Origin: Bacteriovoracaceae bacterium UBA2428
Lineage (GTDB): Bacteria; Bdellovibrionota; UBA2428
NCBI GenBank assembly: GCA_002343545.1
Contig: DDRA01000027.1
Location: 20,523-31,868 of the forward strand
Direction of reading: 5' to 3'
DNA: 11,346 bases
Position 1 is the first letter of the stretch; the number at the start of each line of letters is the position of its first letter. Below, piece after piece: positions 1-8,807 of this stretch. The notes beneath the pieces are model-generated. The model was not told where the DNA came from, did no database searches, and worked only from the letters and a program-made list of their open reading frames with translations. The position numbers and the translations under genes are program-made.

Positions 1-752
1 TCGAGCGCGGCGAGAGGCACGGTGAGCGCCGAGACGAAGGCGTGAAAGTGGTTCAGGTGCAGGATCATCGCTTCGAGGTCGTGGTCATAGAGGAAGAGCT
101 GCGGCAGACGTTTGTTCACGTGCGTGAAGAAAGCCTCGCGCGCGGCCACGCCCTTCTCGAGGTCGGTGTACTGCGCGGGAATCGTCTTGGGCATCGTGAG
201 CGACTTCGCGATCCGCAGGACCGAGGCGCGCGGATGGACCTCGAAGCGCGGTTCCGGCAGGACGTGCTTGAGGTGCTGGAGCCGCGCGGTGAGCGGCGCC
301 GCGTTCGCGCCGAGCGCGTCGGTCGAGAGGAACTTCTCGGGCGTCAGGTAACGGAGCCAAACCTCGCAGGCGCGTTGCAGGTAGGGCGCAAAGGCCCGTG
401 GCTTGGGCCGCAGCGATTCCCAGGTCTTGTGCATCCAGCGCGACTCGGCGTCGGCGGCGCGCCCCACTTCGCGTTCGCTTTTCGGGCCGTCGAGAAAGCC
501 CACGGGCAGGCTCAGCGGACCGCTCACGCCGAGGCCGCGGAACTCCGCGCAATCGGCGGCGAGCTGACGGAGTTCCGTCACGAGCACTTCGTCCTGCGAA
601 AGGTCCATGCGGCGCTGGGTCTTGGAGGGCAGGAGTTCCGAAAGGATGAGCTTACGGGACTTCGGGTAGACGTCCAAAACGGCGACGATCGTGCGGCCGC
701 CTTTCCCGCCGGGGAGTTCCAGGCCGATCGAGCGTTGGCTTTCGCGTAGCAT
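1..752 (-). CDS. DUF429-like protein (predicted RNase H-fold), 3' end beyond window
   Basis: The minus strand is open from an ATG at 752-750 to the left edge, giving 250 codons and a truncated C-terminus. The translation has the look of the DUF429 family, predicted nucleases with an RNase H-like fold. An N-terminal strand ('SIGLEL', about residues 8-13) is followed by 'TIVAVLDVYP' (21-30), a central 'GVSGPLSLPVG' (75-85) resembling the family's 'GIDaPLglP', an 'FEVHPRAS' (170-177) resembling 'iEvyPa', and a C-terminal 'YDHDLEAMI...FVSALT' (222-243) resembling the family's acidic, Asp-containing helix. The first acidic position would be Glu rather than the usual Asp. There is no signal peptide, so it is probably cytosolic. 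It is divergent from coaE. The start lacks a good Shine-Dalgarno sequence but has TATCAT 7 nt upstream. The reading frame is well supported; the family assignment comes from recalled motifs and is moderate. Confidence 0.6.
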   Translation of the reverse strand, partial: MLRESQRSIGLELPGGKGGRTIVAVLDVYPKSRKLILSELLPSKTQRRMDLSQDEVLVTELRQLAADCAEFRGLGVSGPLSLPVGFLDGPKSEREVGRAADAESRWMHKTWESLRPKPRAFAPYLQRACEVWLRYLTPEKFLSTDALGANAAPLTARLQHLKHVLPEPRFEVHPRASVLRIAKSLTMPKTIPAQYTDLEKGVAAREAFFTHVNKRLPQLFLYDHDLEAMILHLNHFHAFVSALTVPLAAL

Positions 753-764
753 CCATCTTATGAT
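735..764 (+). promoter_or_regulatory. Candidate sigma-70 promoter of coaE
   Basis: TTGGCT (735-740), an 18-nt spacer and TATGAT (759-764) match the -35/-10 pattern well. The predicted start near 771 gives a leader of about 28 nt that keeps the ribosome binding site of the GTG start at 799. The -35 lies inside the divergent gene's 5' coding end. TATGAT sits in the palindrome TTATGATAA (758-766), so it also reads as a -10 on the minus strand. Confidence 0.45.
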
Positions 765-787
765 AACGGTCGTGGGGGACCTTGGAC

Positions 788-794
788 GAGAGGG
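788..794 (+). promoter_or_regulatory. Shine-Dalgarno sequence deciding the coaE GTG start
   Basis: GAGAGGG lies 4 nt upstream of GTG at 799. An in-frame ATG exists at 760, but it has no such site and overlaps the candidate -10. Starting there would also put 13 extra residues before the family's usual N-terminal strand leading into the P-loop. Confidence 0.55.
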
Positions 795-798
795 CCGG

Positions 799-1404
799 GT
801 GAAAGTTTTCGGCGTGACGGGGCTCGCCGGATCGGGCAAGTCCCGCGTCCTGCGCTTGCTCGAGGCGCGCGGGCTTCCCGTGCTCGACACGGACCAGGTG
901 TCCCGCTGGGTCGTCGATCCCGCGCGTCCCGAAGGCCAGCGCGGCCTTTGGGATCTCGTTTCCGCCTTCGGCCAAGATATCCTGACGCCGGCCGGTCAGT
1001 TGGACCGCGCGAAATTACGCCACCTCATGGTGGCGAACCCCGAGGTCCGCGCCAAGCTCGAGAGTCTGCTGCACCCCCGCATCTTGGAAGCGGTCGCGCG
1101 GGTCGCCGAAGGGTGGGCGCGCGACGGCGCCAAGGCGGGTTTCGTTGAGGGCACGCGTCTCGTGGAATCGGGCTTCGCGGCCCATCTCGACGGGCTCCTG
1201 CTCGTCACGGCGCCCGACGAAGTCCGGCGCGAGCGTCTCATGGCGCGCGACAAGCTCGGCGCCGAGGAAGCCACCGCGCTCCTGAGTATCCAGGACGAGG
1301 GGGCCATGCGCCGTTTCGCGACGGCGACCCTCGAGAACGACGGCGACGAAACGGCCCTCGGCGTGAAGGTGGGCGCTTGGTTGCGTCGCGAGGAGCTCGC
1401 TTGA
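799..1404 (+). CDS. coaE: Dephospho-CoA kinase
   Basis: CoaE catalyses the last step of coenzyme A synthesis, ATP-dependent phosphorylation of the 3'-hydroxyl of dephospho-CoA, in the cytosol. The 201-residue product is close to the usual length of about 200. The P-loop GLAGSGKS is at residues 8-15 right after the first strand. An Asp pair 'DTD' (30-32) lies where the family has its conserved Asp, 'HPRI' (92-95) is the CoaE signature, and 'MARD' (148-151) plus 'LENDGD' (178-183) match the lid and 'idNsGs' regions. Where most homologues read 'PLLfEsg', this one reads 'TRLVESG' (119-125), so the Pro-Leu pair is replaced. The GTG start is chosen for its Shine-Dalgarno sequence and for placing the P-loop at the usual position. 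The gene overlaps the next one by 4 nt (TTGA), which suggests translational coupling. Confidence 0.92.
   Translation: MKVFGVTGLAGSGKSRVLRLLEARGLPVLDTDQVSRWVVDPARPEGQRGLWDLVSAFGQDILTPAGQLDRAKLRHLMVANPEVRAKLESLLHPRILEAVARVAEGWARDGAKAGFVEGTRLVESGFAAHLDGLLLVTAPDEVRRERLMARDKLGAEEATALLSIQDEGAMRRFATATLENDGDETALGVKVGAWLRREELA
1391..1395 (+). promoter_or_regulatory. Shine-Dalgarno sequence deciding a TTG start
   Basis: AGGAG inside the last codons of coaE sits 5 nt before TTG at 1401-1403. It selects this rare start over in-frame alternatives. From TTG the protein opens directly with a textbook signal peptide, whereas the in-frame ATG further upstream (1377) would add eight residues before it. Confidence 0.6.
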
Positions 1405-2525
1405 AGCGCGCGCGCGGAGGCCTGGCGCTTGCGCTCCTCGCGTTCGGCGCGTCGGCTTCGGCGCGCGAGTACCCCGACCTGTTTCCGACCCCGCGCGGTC
1501 TCACGATGGGCGGGGCGCTCACGGCCACGGCGACGGGTTTCGACGCCCTTTCGTACAACGCGGCCGGGCTCGCGCTCAACGAGTCGAGTGACTTCATGGC
1601 GCCCGAGCTTTTCTCGGCGATGGGATCGCCGGCCATCCGCGACATCATGACGACGCTGGGGAGTGCGGACAAATCACAGCCCGTCGCGCAGCAGTTGCGC
1701 GCCTTCGACGGGCGCTCGGCCTCGGCCGGCGTATCCCTGCTGTCCATGCGATGGTCCAAGCGACGCTTCGCGCTCGCCTTCGAAAACTGGACCCAGGCTT
1801 CGCTCCGCATCCGCACGCCTTCGCTGCTCTTCGCGAAGGTCGATTCGCGCCTCACCTCGGACATCGGCGTTTCGGCCGGCTACGCCCACGCCTTCTACGG
1901 CGGCAAGGTGCGCGCCGGCTTCGTCTTCCGCCCGGCGCTTATCCGCGCCGGTTTCGATCGGCGTCTCGAATCGCGCGAGATCCTCGATCTCGGCTCGCCG
2001 ACCGTCATCCAGACCCTCGGCGGCGTGGGTTGGGGCGTTGATTTCGATCTGGGCGCGCAGGGGCATCTCGACGTTTGGAAGATCCTCGGCACCGAGATCA
2101 AACCTTCGTGGGGCATAGCCCTCCAGAACGTCTTCGAGAGCCGCTTCCCTTTTCGTATGCTCAAGGACAGCTTCGGCGGCGATCCGCCCGCGCTCGAACG
2201 TCGCGTGAACGCCGGCGTCGCGCTCAGCGCCGAGAACACGGGCGCGTTCAAGCCCACGCTCGCCGTCGACGTGCGCAATCTCTTGATCGAAGCCGAGGAA
2301 TTCACGGAGCGCTTGGCGGTCGGCCTCGAGTTCCTCTTCGCGCCCCGTCCCTTCTTCCGCACGACGTTCCGCGGCCACCTGAGCGGCGGCAACTTGGGCG
2401 GCGGCATCGGGCTTGGCTTCGGTCCGACCGAGCTCGAGCTCGGCTCTTACGCCGTGAATCTCGGACGCGGCATGGGCGTCGGCGTGGATCGTCGACTCTA
2501 CGGGCGTTTCGCGCTCGTTTGGTAG
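1401..2525 (+). CDS. Exported probable outer-membrane beta-barrel protein (FadL/PorV-like)
   Basis: The 374-residue product starts at TTG and opens with a signal peptide: basic 'MKRARGG', a hydrophobic core, and a likely cleavage after 'ASA' at residue 21. The mature N-terminus carries 'PRGLTMGGALTATATGFDAL' then 'SYNAAGLAL' (about 31-59). This resembles the 'GGA..A..dda.a.yyNPAgl' segment of FadL-, PorV- and PorQ-type barrels. The rest alternates short amphipathic strands with Gly- and Arg-rich turns and ends 'GRFALVW'; a terminal aromatic residue is typical of substrates of the barrel-assembly machinery. It is likely an outer-membrane barrel of unknown cargo or structural role. The exact family is not recognised. 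It is coupled to coaE by a 4-nt overlap, although a metabolic link with CoA synthesis is not evident. Export is well supported; the barrel assignment is moderate. Confidence 0.7.
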   Translation: MKRARGGLALALLAFGASASAREYPDLFPTPRGLTMGGALTATATGFDALSYNAAGLALNESSDFMAPELFSAMGSPAIRDIMTTLGSADKSQPVAQQLRAFDGRSASAGVSLLSMRWSKRRFALAFENWTQASLRIRTPSLLFAKVDSRLTSDIGVSAGYAHAFYGGKVRAGFVFRPALIRAGFDRRLESREILDLGSPTVIQTLGGVGWGVDFDLGAQGHLDVWKILGTEIKPSWGIALQNVFESRFPFRMLKDSFGGDPPALERRVNAGVALSAENTGAFKPTLAVDVRNLLIEAEEFTERLAVGLEFLFAPRPFFRTTFRGHLSGGNLGGGIGLGFGPTELELGSYAVNLGRGMGVGVDRRLYGRFALVW

Positions 2526-2529
2526 GACG

Positions 2530-3777
2530 CTACTTCGCGCTCCACAGGGCGTCTTTCTCGAGGGACTTGTCGACGCAGTTCATGAGGGTGGTCAAGTTGC
2601 CCCCGGTCGAGTTCCCGATCGGTCCGAAGTGCATGTACTCCGCTTTGAAGAGCGGAACGCAAGCCGGCGGCCGGTCGTGGGTGGCATGGTTGCGCCAAAG
2701 GGCGCCCGGCGCCGGCGCGACGCCGTTGTCGTCCATGCTCTGCACGGTCAGGGACTGAAGGATCTTGTTCACGCCGCAGTAGCTGGCGAAGGTTTGGTAG
2801 GGACTACGGAGTTCGGCTTCCAGTTTTTCCTTGTCGGGCGTCATGAGGCAGCCGTGCAAGACTTTCGCCACGACGTCGCCTTCTTGGGGTTTGCTGAAGC
2901 GCTCGCGACTGGCCTTAACGTTCGCGTCGGGCGCTTCGCTGTCGAAGCTCGTGTAGGCGTTCCAGGCGTCCACGCAAGGGAGCATGTTCGCGGGCTCCCG
3001 GGGCTTGAATTGGTAGATCGAAAGATCGCCCACGTTGTTCATCTGGGTGAGCGAGGCGGGCGATCGCAAGCTCTCGACGTAAGCCAGGCACGTCATGAAA
3101 GTTTTCCAAAGGTGGCCCAGCTGCGCGTGTTCCGGAACCGACTTGTAGAGCCGGTAACCCGAAGACGGCTTCTCCAAGACCGTCGCGTTGGCTTCGTAGA
3201 TTCGCTTCGAGAGGGAAGTGTGGAGTTCGTTAAAGCGGGCGATGCTCTTGATCGTGGCGTTGGTCTGCTTGGCGCTCGCGCTTAGGGGATTGCGAAGGCC
3301 GCTGCCTTTTTTCGCCGTGAGATCTCCCGGAGGGCAAAGGGGAAAGTGCCAAAGGGCGTAGGGCTCCGTGCCCGTCGGTCGGATCGTTTTTGAACCGAGT
3401 GTTTTGAGCCGGACCGGCATGCCGTCGCCGGCGGCCGCGTTCACGAAGGTGTTCAGGCGATCGCCGATCGTCGCGCCCTGGTTGTCGTAACCGATGGGGC
3501 CGCAACCATCCACCGGCGAGGCGCCCCACTTCTTGATCTGCTCGGCGGGATAGCTCGGATCGTTCAGGACCCGGCGGGCTTCGCCGCCGAGAATCGCGTG
3601 GGCCCGACCGGGGTAATCATAGAAAAACCCCGACGAGCGATCGCCCTGTCCGTAGGGGATAGGGAGGGCATGACCCGCGAGCGGGGCGGCCTCGGGGACG
3701 ACGGGCGCGCCGGGGCCGGCGATCGTCGCGAGCATCCAGAGGGCCCCGAAGGAGGAGCCGAATCGGAAACTTCTCAT
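2530..3777 (-). CDS. Exported eight-cysteine protein, possibly lysozyme-like fold
   Basis: The 415-residue product begins with a basic/hydrophobic leader ('MRSFRFGSSFGALWMLATIA') consistent with Sec export. It has exactly eight cysteines, at residues 92, 148, 230, 268, 310, 334, 373 and 401, all after the leader, so up to four disulfides could form in the periplasm or outside the cell. 'CLAYVESL' (230-237), followed about 20 residues later by 'LSIYQFKP' (252-259), recalls the 'ES...GlmQ' motif of lytic transglycosylases. Glu235 would be the catalytic acid. This is a pattern resemblance, not a confirmed family match. A conserved-looking 'HFGPIGNSTGGN' occurs near the C-terminus (383-394). The function is unknown. 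The start has no clear Shine-Dalgarno sequence, but TAGACT (3791-3786) lies 8 nt upstream. The gene converges on the outer-membrane protein gene with only 4 bp between stops. Confidence 0.8.
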   Translation of the reverse strand: MRSFRFGSSFGALWMLATIAGPGAPVVPEAAPLAGHALPIPYGQGDRSSGFFYDYPGRAHAILGGEARRVLNDPSYPAEQIKKWGASPVDGCGPIGYDNQGATIGDRLNTFVNAAAGDGMPVRLKTLGSKTIRPTGTEPYALWHFPLCPPGDLTAKKGSGLRNPLSASAKQTNATIKSIARFNELHTSLSKRIYEANATVLEKPSSGYRLYKSVPEHAQLGHLWKTFMTCLAYVESLRSPASLTQMNNVGDLSIYQFKPREPANMLPCVDAWNAYTSFDSEAPDANVKASRERFSKPQEGDVVAKVLHGCLMTPDKEKLEAELRSPYQTFASYCGVNKILQSLTVQSMDDNGVAPAPGALWRNHATHDRPPACVPLFKAEYMHFGPIGNSTGGNLTTLMNCVDKSLEKDALWSAK

Positions 3778-3822
3778 TTCGAATCAGTCTAACTCAGGCC
3801 GAGGAAATCCGCAGGATCAAGT

Positions 3823-4185
3823 TTACGTCGCGAGGAGCGCGGCCAGGCCCAGGAGCGCCGGCACGGATTGCACGACAAAGATCTTGGGGTTCACCGTGCG
3901 GCCGCCGTAGACGCCCGCGACCGCGACGCATCCCAAAAAGAAGAGCGCGATCTGGCGGCCGAAGGCGGCGTCGGGGTGCAGGAGCGACCAGGCGAGTCCG
4001 GCCGCGAGGAAGCCGTTGTAGAGGCCTTGGTTCGCGGCCAGGACCGCCGTCGCTTGGGCGCGCTCGAGCGTCTGTCCGAAGACGCGCAACCCGCGAGGCT
4101 TCGTCCAAAGGAGCATCTCGAGCACCATGAAGTAAACGTGCAAGAGGGCGACGACGCAAACGAGGACCTTGGCGGCGAGACTCAT
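3823..4185 (-). CDS. DUF1304 family small membrane protein
   Basis: The 120-residue product has about four hydrophobic segments (roughly residues 5-25, 46-68, 78-95 and 101-120), as in the DUF1304 family of small integral membrane proteins of unknown function. Supporting motifs are 'HVYFMVLEMLLW' (16-27) in the first helix and 'NQGLYNGFLAAGL' (52-64), the most characteristic segment of the family. Its ATG lies 4 nt beyond the ligA stop codon on the same strand, so it is probably cotranscribed and translationally coupled with ligA. The nearest purine-rich stretch (GAGGG) abuts the ATG too closely for an ideal Shine-Dalgarno site, which also favours coupling. It has no known functional link to DNA ligase. 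A 45-bp gap separates its stop from the start of the downstream exported-protein gene. Confidence 0.8.
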   Translation of the reverse strand: MSLAAKVLVCVVALLHVYFMVLEMLLWTKPRGLRVFGQTLERAQATAVLAANQGLYNGFLAAGLAWSLLHPDAAFGRQIALFFLGCVAVAGVYGGRTVNPKIFVVQSVPALLGLAALLAT

Positions 4186-4186
4186 G

Positions 4187-7030
<2,844 letters not shown>

Positions 7031-7034
<4 letters not shown>

Positions 7035-7924
7035 ACTTCCGCATGGCCCTCAAGCATCTCCTCTCGCGTCCCTTCTCGACGGCGCTCACGATCCTGGGCG
7101 TCGCGCTCGGGCTGAGCGTGCTCGGGTCCTTCTGGATGGTCGTGGAGAATCTCGAGCGCGTCCGTTCGGCCCGCTCGAACCGCCCCACGGTCGAGTCCGG
7201 CCTCACGGTCTTCCTGGACTCCAAACTTTCCGCGGTCGAAGTGGACGGCCTCAAGAATCGCCTTTCGGCCGACGGCCGCTTCCAGACCGTGACGGTGGTT
7301 CCGCCCGACCAGGCCCTCCGCAGCCTCGAAGCCCAGTTCGGCGAGGCGCTCACGAAGATCTTCGAAGGCAGCGAGTTGCCGGTCACGCTCAAGCTCGTCT
7401 TCAACGGCACGAGCCTGCGTCGCGACGAGTTCCTCACGCTCCAGAACCAACTGCGTTCGATCCCCGGGGTCCTCGACGTGGACGACGGCACGGGCCTCAT
7501 GCCGAGCGACCAGACGGCCTTGCCCACGCGCATCCTGAGCTGGGCGACGGCCCTGCTCGTGTTCGTCTTCGCGGGCGTCGCGCTCCTCGTGAGCCACCTT
7601 ATCCGCCTCGCGTTCGAGTCCTTGCGCGGCGAGATCGAGACGATGAAGGTGCTCGGCGCCTCGGCGTTCTGGATCCTGCGCCCGCTCCTCGCGGAAGGAT
7701 TGCTGCTCGGCCTCTGCGGGGCCGCGCTCGCCGTGGGCTTCGTGAGTTTCGGCGTGCAGGTCGCGATCCCCAAGTTTTCGGCTTTCCTTCTGCCGAAGGA
7801 CGTCGTCATCAATATGCTTTCGACGAACTCGCTCTTGCAGCTCGTCGGGTTGGCGCTGGCCGCTTCCTTCGTGGGGGCGCTCGCGACGTGGCCGCTCGTG
7901 GCCCGTCCCCCGCAGGTGAAATGA
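7031..7924 (+). CDS. ftsX: Cell-division membrane protein FtsX
   Basis: FtsX is the membrane half of FtsEX. It transmits ATP-driven motion across the inner membrane to a periplasmic hydrolase activator. The 297-residue product has the family topology: a short cytoplasmic N-terminus, helix 1 (about 15-38), a periplasmic domain of about 130 residues (40-168), then three helices (about 170-192, 218-245, 268-290). The motif 'IETMKVLGAS' (202-211), between helices 2 and 3, is the FtsX-domain signature shared with MacB-like permeases. 'PGVLDVDD' and 'FLDSKLSAVEV' in the periplasmic loop match FtsX extracellular regions. It lacks the long cytoplasmic N-terminal extension of the enterobacterial protein. 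The ATG overlaps the ftsE stop. Downstream, 7 nt after its stop, the gene for its probable periplasmic partner begins. Confidence 0.93.
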
Positions 7925-7926
7925 GG
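7922..7926 (+). promoter_or_regulatory. Shine-Dalgarno sequence for the envC-like GTG start
   Basis: TGAGG, formed by the ftsX stop codon and the two bases after it, lies 5 nt before GTG at 7932. It supports this start and coupling to ftsX translation. Confidence 0.5.
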
Positions 7927-7931
7927 TCGAC

Positions 7932-8798
7932 GTGAAGCGAAAGATCTGGCTCGGCTTTTTCCTGGCTCCCTTCGTCGCGACGGCGGCGCCGACCGCCGTC
8001 GACCCGGACGCGCGTCAGTGGGCCGAGAAGGAGCAGGAGATCCGCGCCCGCGCGCTCGGCGAGCGCATCGGCCGTCTCAAGGAACAGATCCGTGAGAAGG
8101 GACTTCGCTTTCACGCCCTCGACCAGGGGCCGCGCGCCGTGCTCCACGTCTGGGAAGACGACGACGCGGACCAGGGCACGCGCCAGAAGGTCAAGCGACT
8201 CATCCGTCTCTCGGTACGCTCGCAGCTGAGCGAGCTCTCCCTGCTGAGTCGTCGTTTGAGCGAGGTCGAGTCCGAGCGCGAGTGGATCCGCGCGCAGATC
8301 CACGGGCTCCCGGCCGCGATGCTCGCCGCGAACGCGGCTCCCGCGGCTTCGACGGGCGCGTCGGCGCCCTTCGCGTGCGCGGGCTTCCCCGTCGCTTCGG
8401 GCGAGTCGGGCGAGGCGCCCAAGATCCTGCAGGACTACGGGCGTCGACGCGACCCCGAGACCGGCATCGAGTGGCGCTCGACGGGGTGGTGGCTTTCGCC
8501 CGGCAGCGAGCGCTTCGTGAAAGCCTGTGCGCCCGGCAAGGTCATCTACTCGGGCCTCGTGCCCGGCCGCCGCCGCGTCGTCATGCTCGAGCACCGCTCG
8601 GGCGCGATCACCGTCTACGCGAACCTGCGCGAGGACGTGGGCCCGGCGACGGGCGCCGTGGTGCGCGCCGGCGACTCGCTCGGGGAGATCGTCGAACGTC
8701 TTTACTTCGAAGTCCGCGCGAAGGGCGCGGCCGTCGACCCGCGCGAAGCCTTCTCGGGCGCGCAGCTCGCCTCGCTCTTCTCGCGTCCGGCCGGCTAA
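7932..8798 (+). CDS. EnvC-like murein hydrolase activator with degenerate LytM (M23) domain
   Basis: The 288-residue product has a signal peptide ('MKRKIWLGFFLAPFVATAA', cleavage near 19). A charged, probably coiled-coil region follows (about 25-60 and 84-124), then an Ala-rich linker (126-146) and a C-terminal LytM/M23-like domain (about 178-275; 'ACAPGKVIYSG', 'AITVYANL', 'GDSLGEIV', 'LYFEVRAKG'). Metal ligands of active M23 peptidases are absent: 'YAHL' reads YANL (229-232), 'HLyFE' reads RLYFE (256-260), and the 'H.GiD' segment reads 'TGIEW' (177-181). It should therefore be catalytically dead, like EnvC and NlpD, which activate amidases instead. Its position behind ftsEX supports an EnvC role: FtsX would hold the coiled coil while the LytM domain switches on an amidase encoded elsewhere. 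At 288 residues it is much shorter than E. coli EnvC (about 420). Confidence 0.85.
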   Translation: MKRKIWLGFFLAPFVATAAPTAVDPDARQWAEKEQEIRARALGERIGRLKEQIREKGLRFHALDQGPRAVLHVWEDDDADQGTRQKVKRLIRLSVRSQLSELSLLSRRLSEVESEREWIRAQIHGLPAAMLAANAAPAASTGASAPFACAGFPVASGESGEAPKILQDYGRRRDPETGIEWRSTGWWLSPGSERFVKACAPGKVIYSGLVPGRRRVVMLEHRSGAITVYANLREDVGPATGAVVRAGDSLGEIVERLYFEVRAKGAAVDPREAFSGAQLASLFSRPAG

Positions 8799-8807
8799 GT
8801 CGCGCGC

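Noticed and set aside
42..749. A 235-codon plus-strand frame over the leftmost gene
   Set aside because: The minus-strand frame over the same bases gives a more protein-like translation with DUF429-like motifs, and it begins at an ATG at 752. The plus-strand translation is Arg-rich and motifless.
760..762. ATG at 760 as the coaE start
   Set aside because: It has no Shine-Dalgarno sequence, it overlaps the candidate -10, and it would add 13 residues before the usual N-terminal strand. GTG at 799 fits better.
3795..3825. A small ATCC/GGAT hairpin after the DUF1304 stop as a terminator
   Set aside because: The stem is four to five weak pairs with only a short TTT, too little to call.
7932..8798. 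Active M23 endopeptidase
   Set aside because: The His and Asp metal ligands of the family are absent from all three motif positions, so an activator role is preferred.
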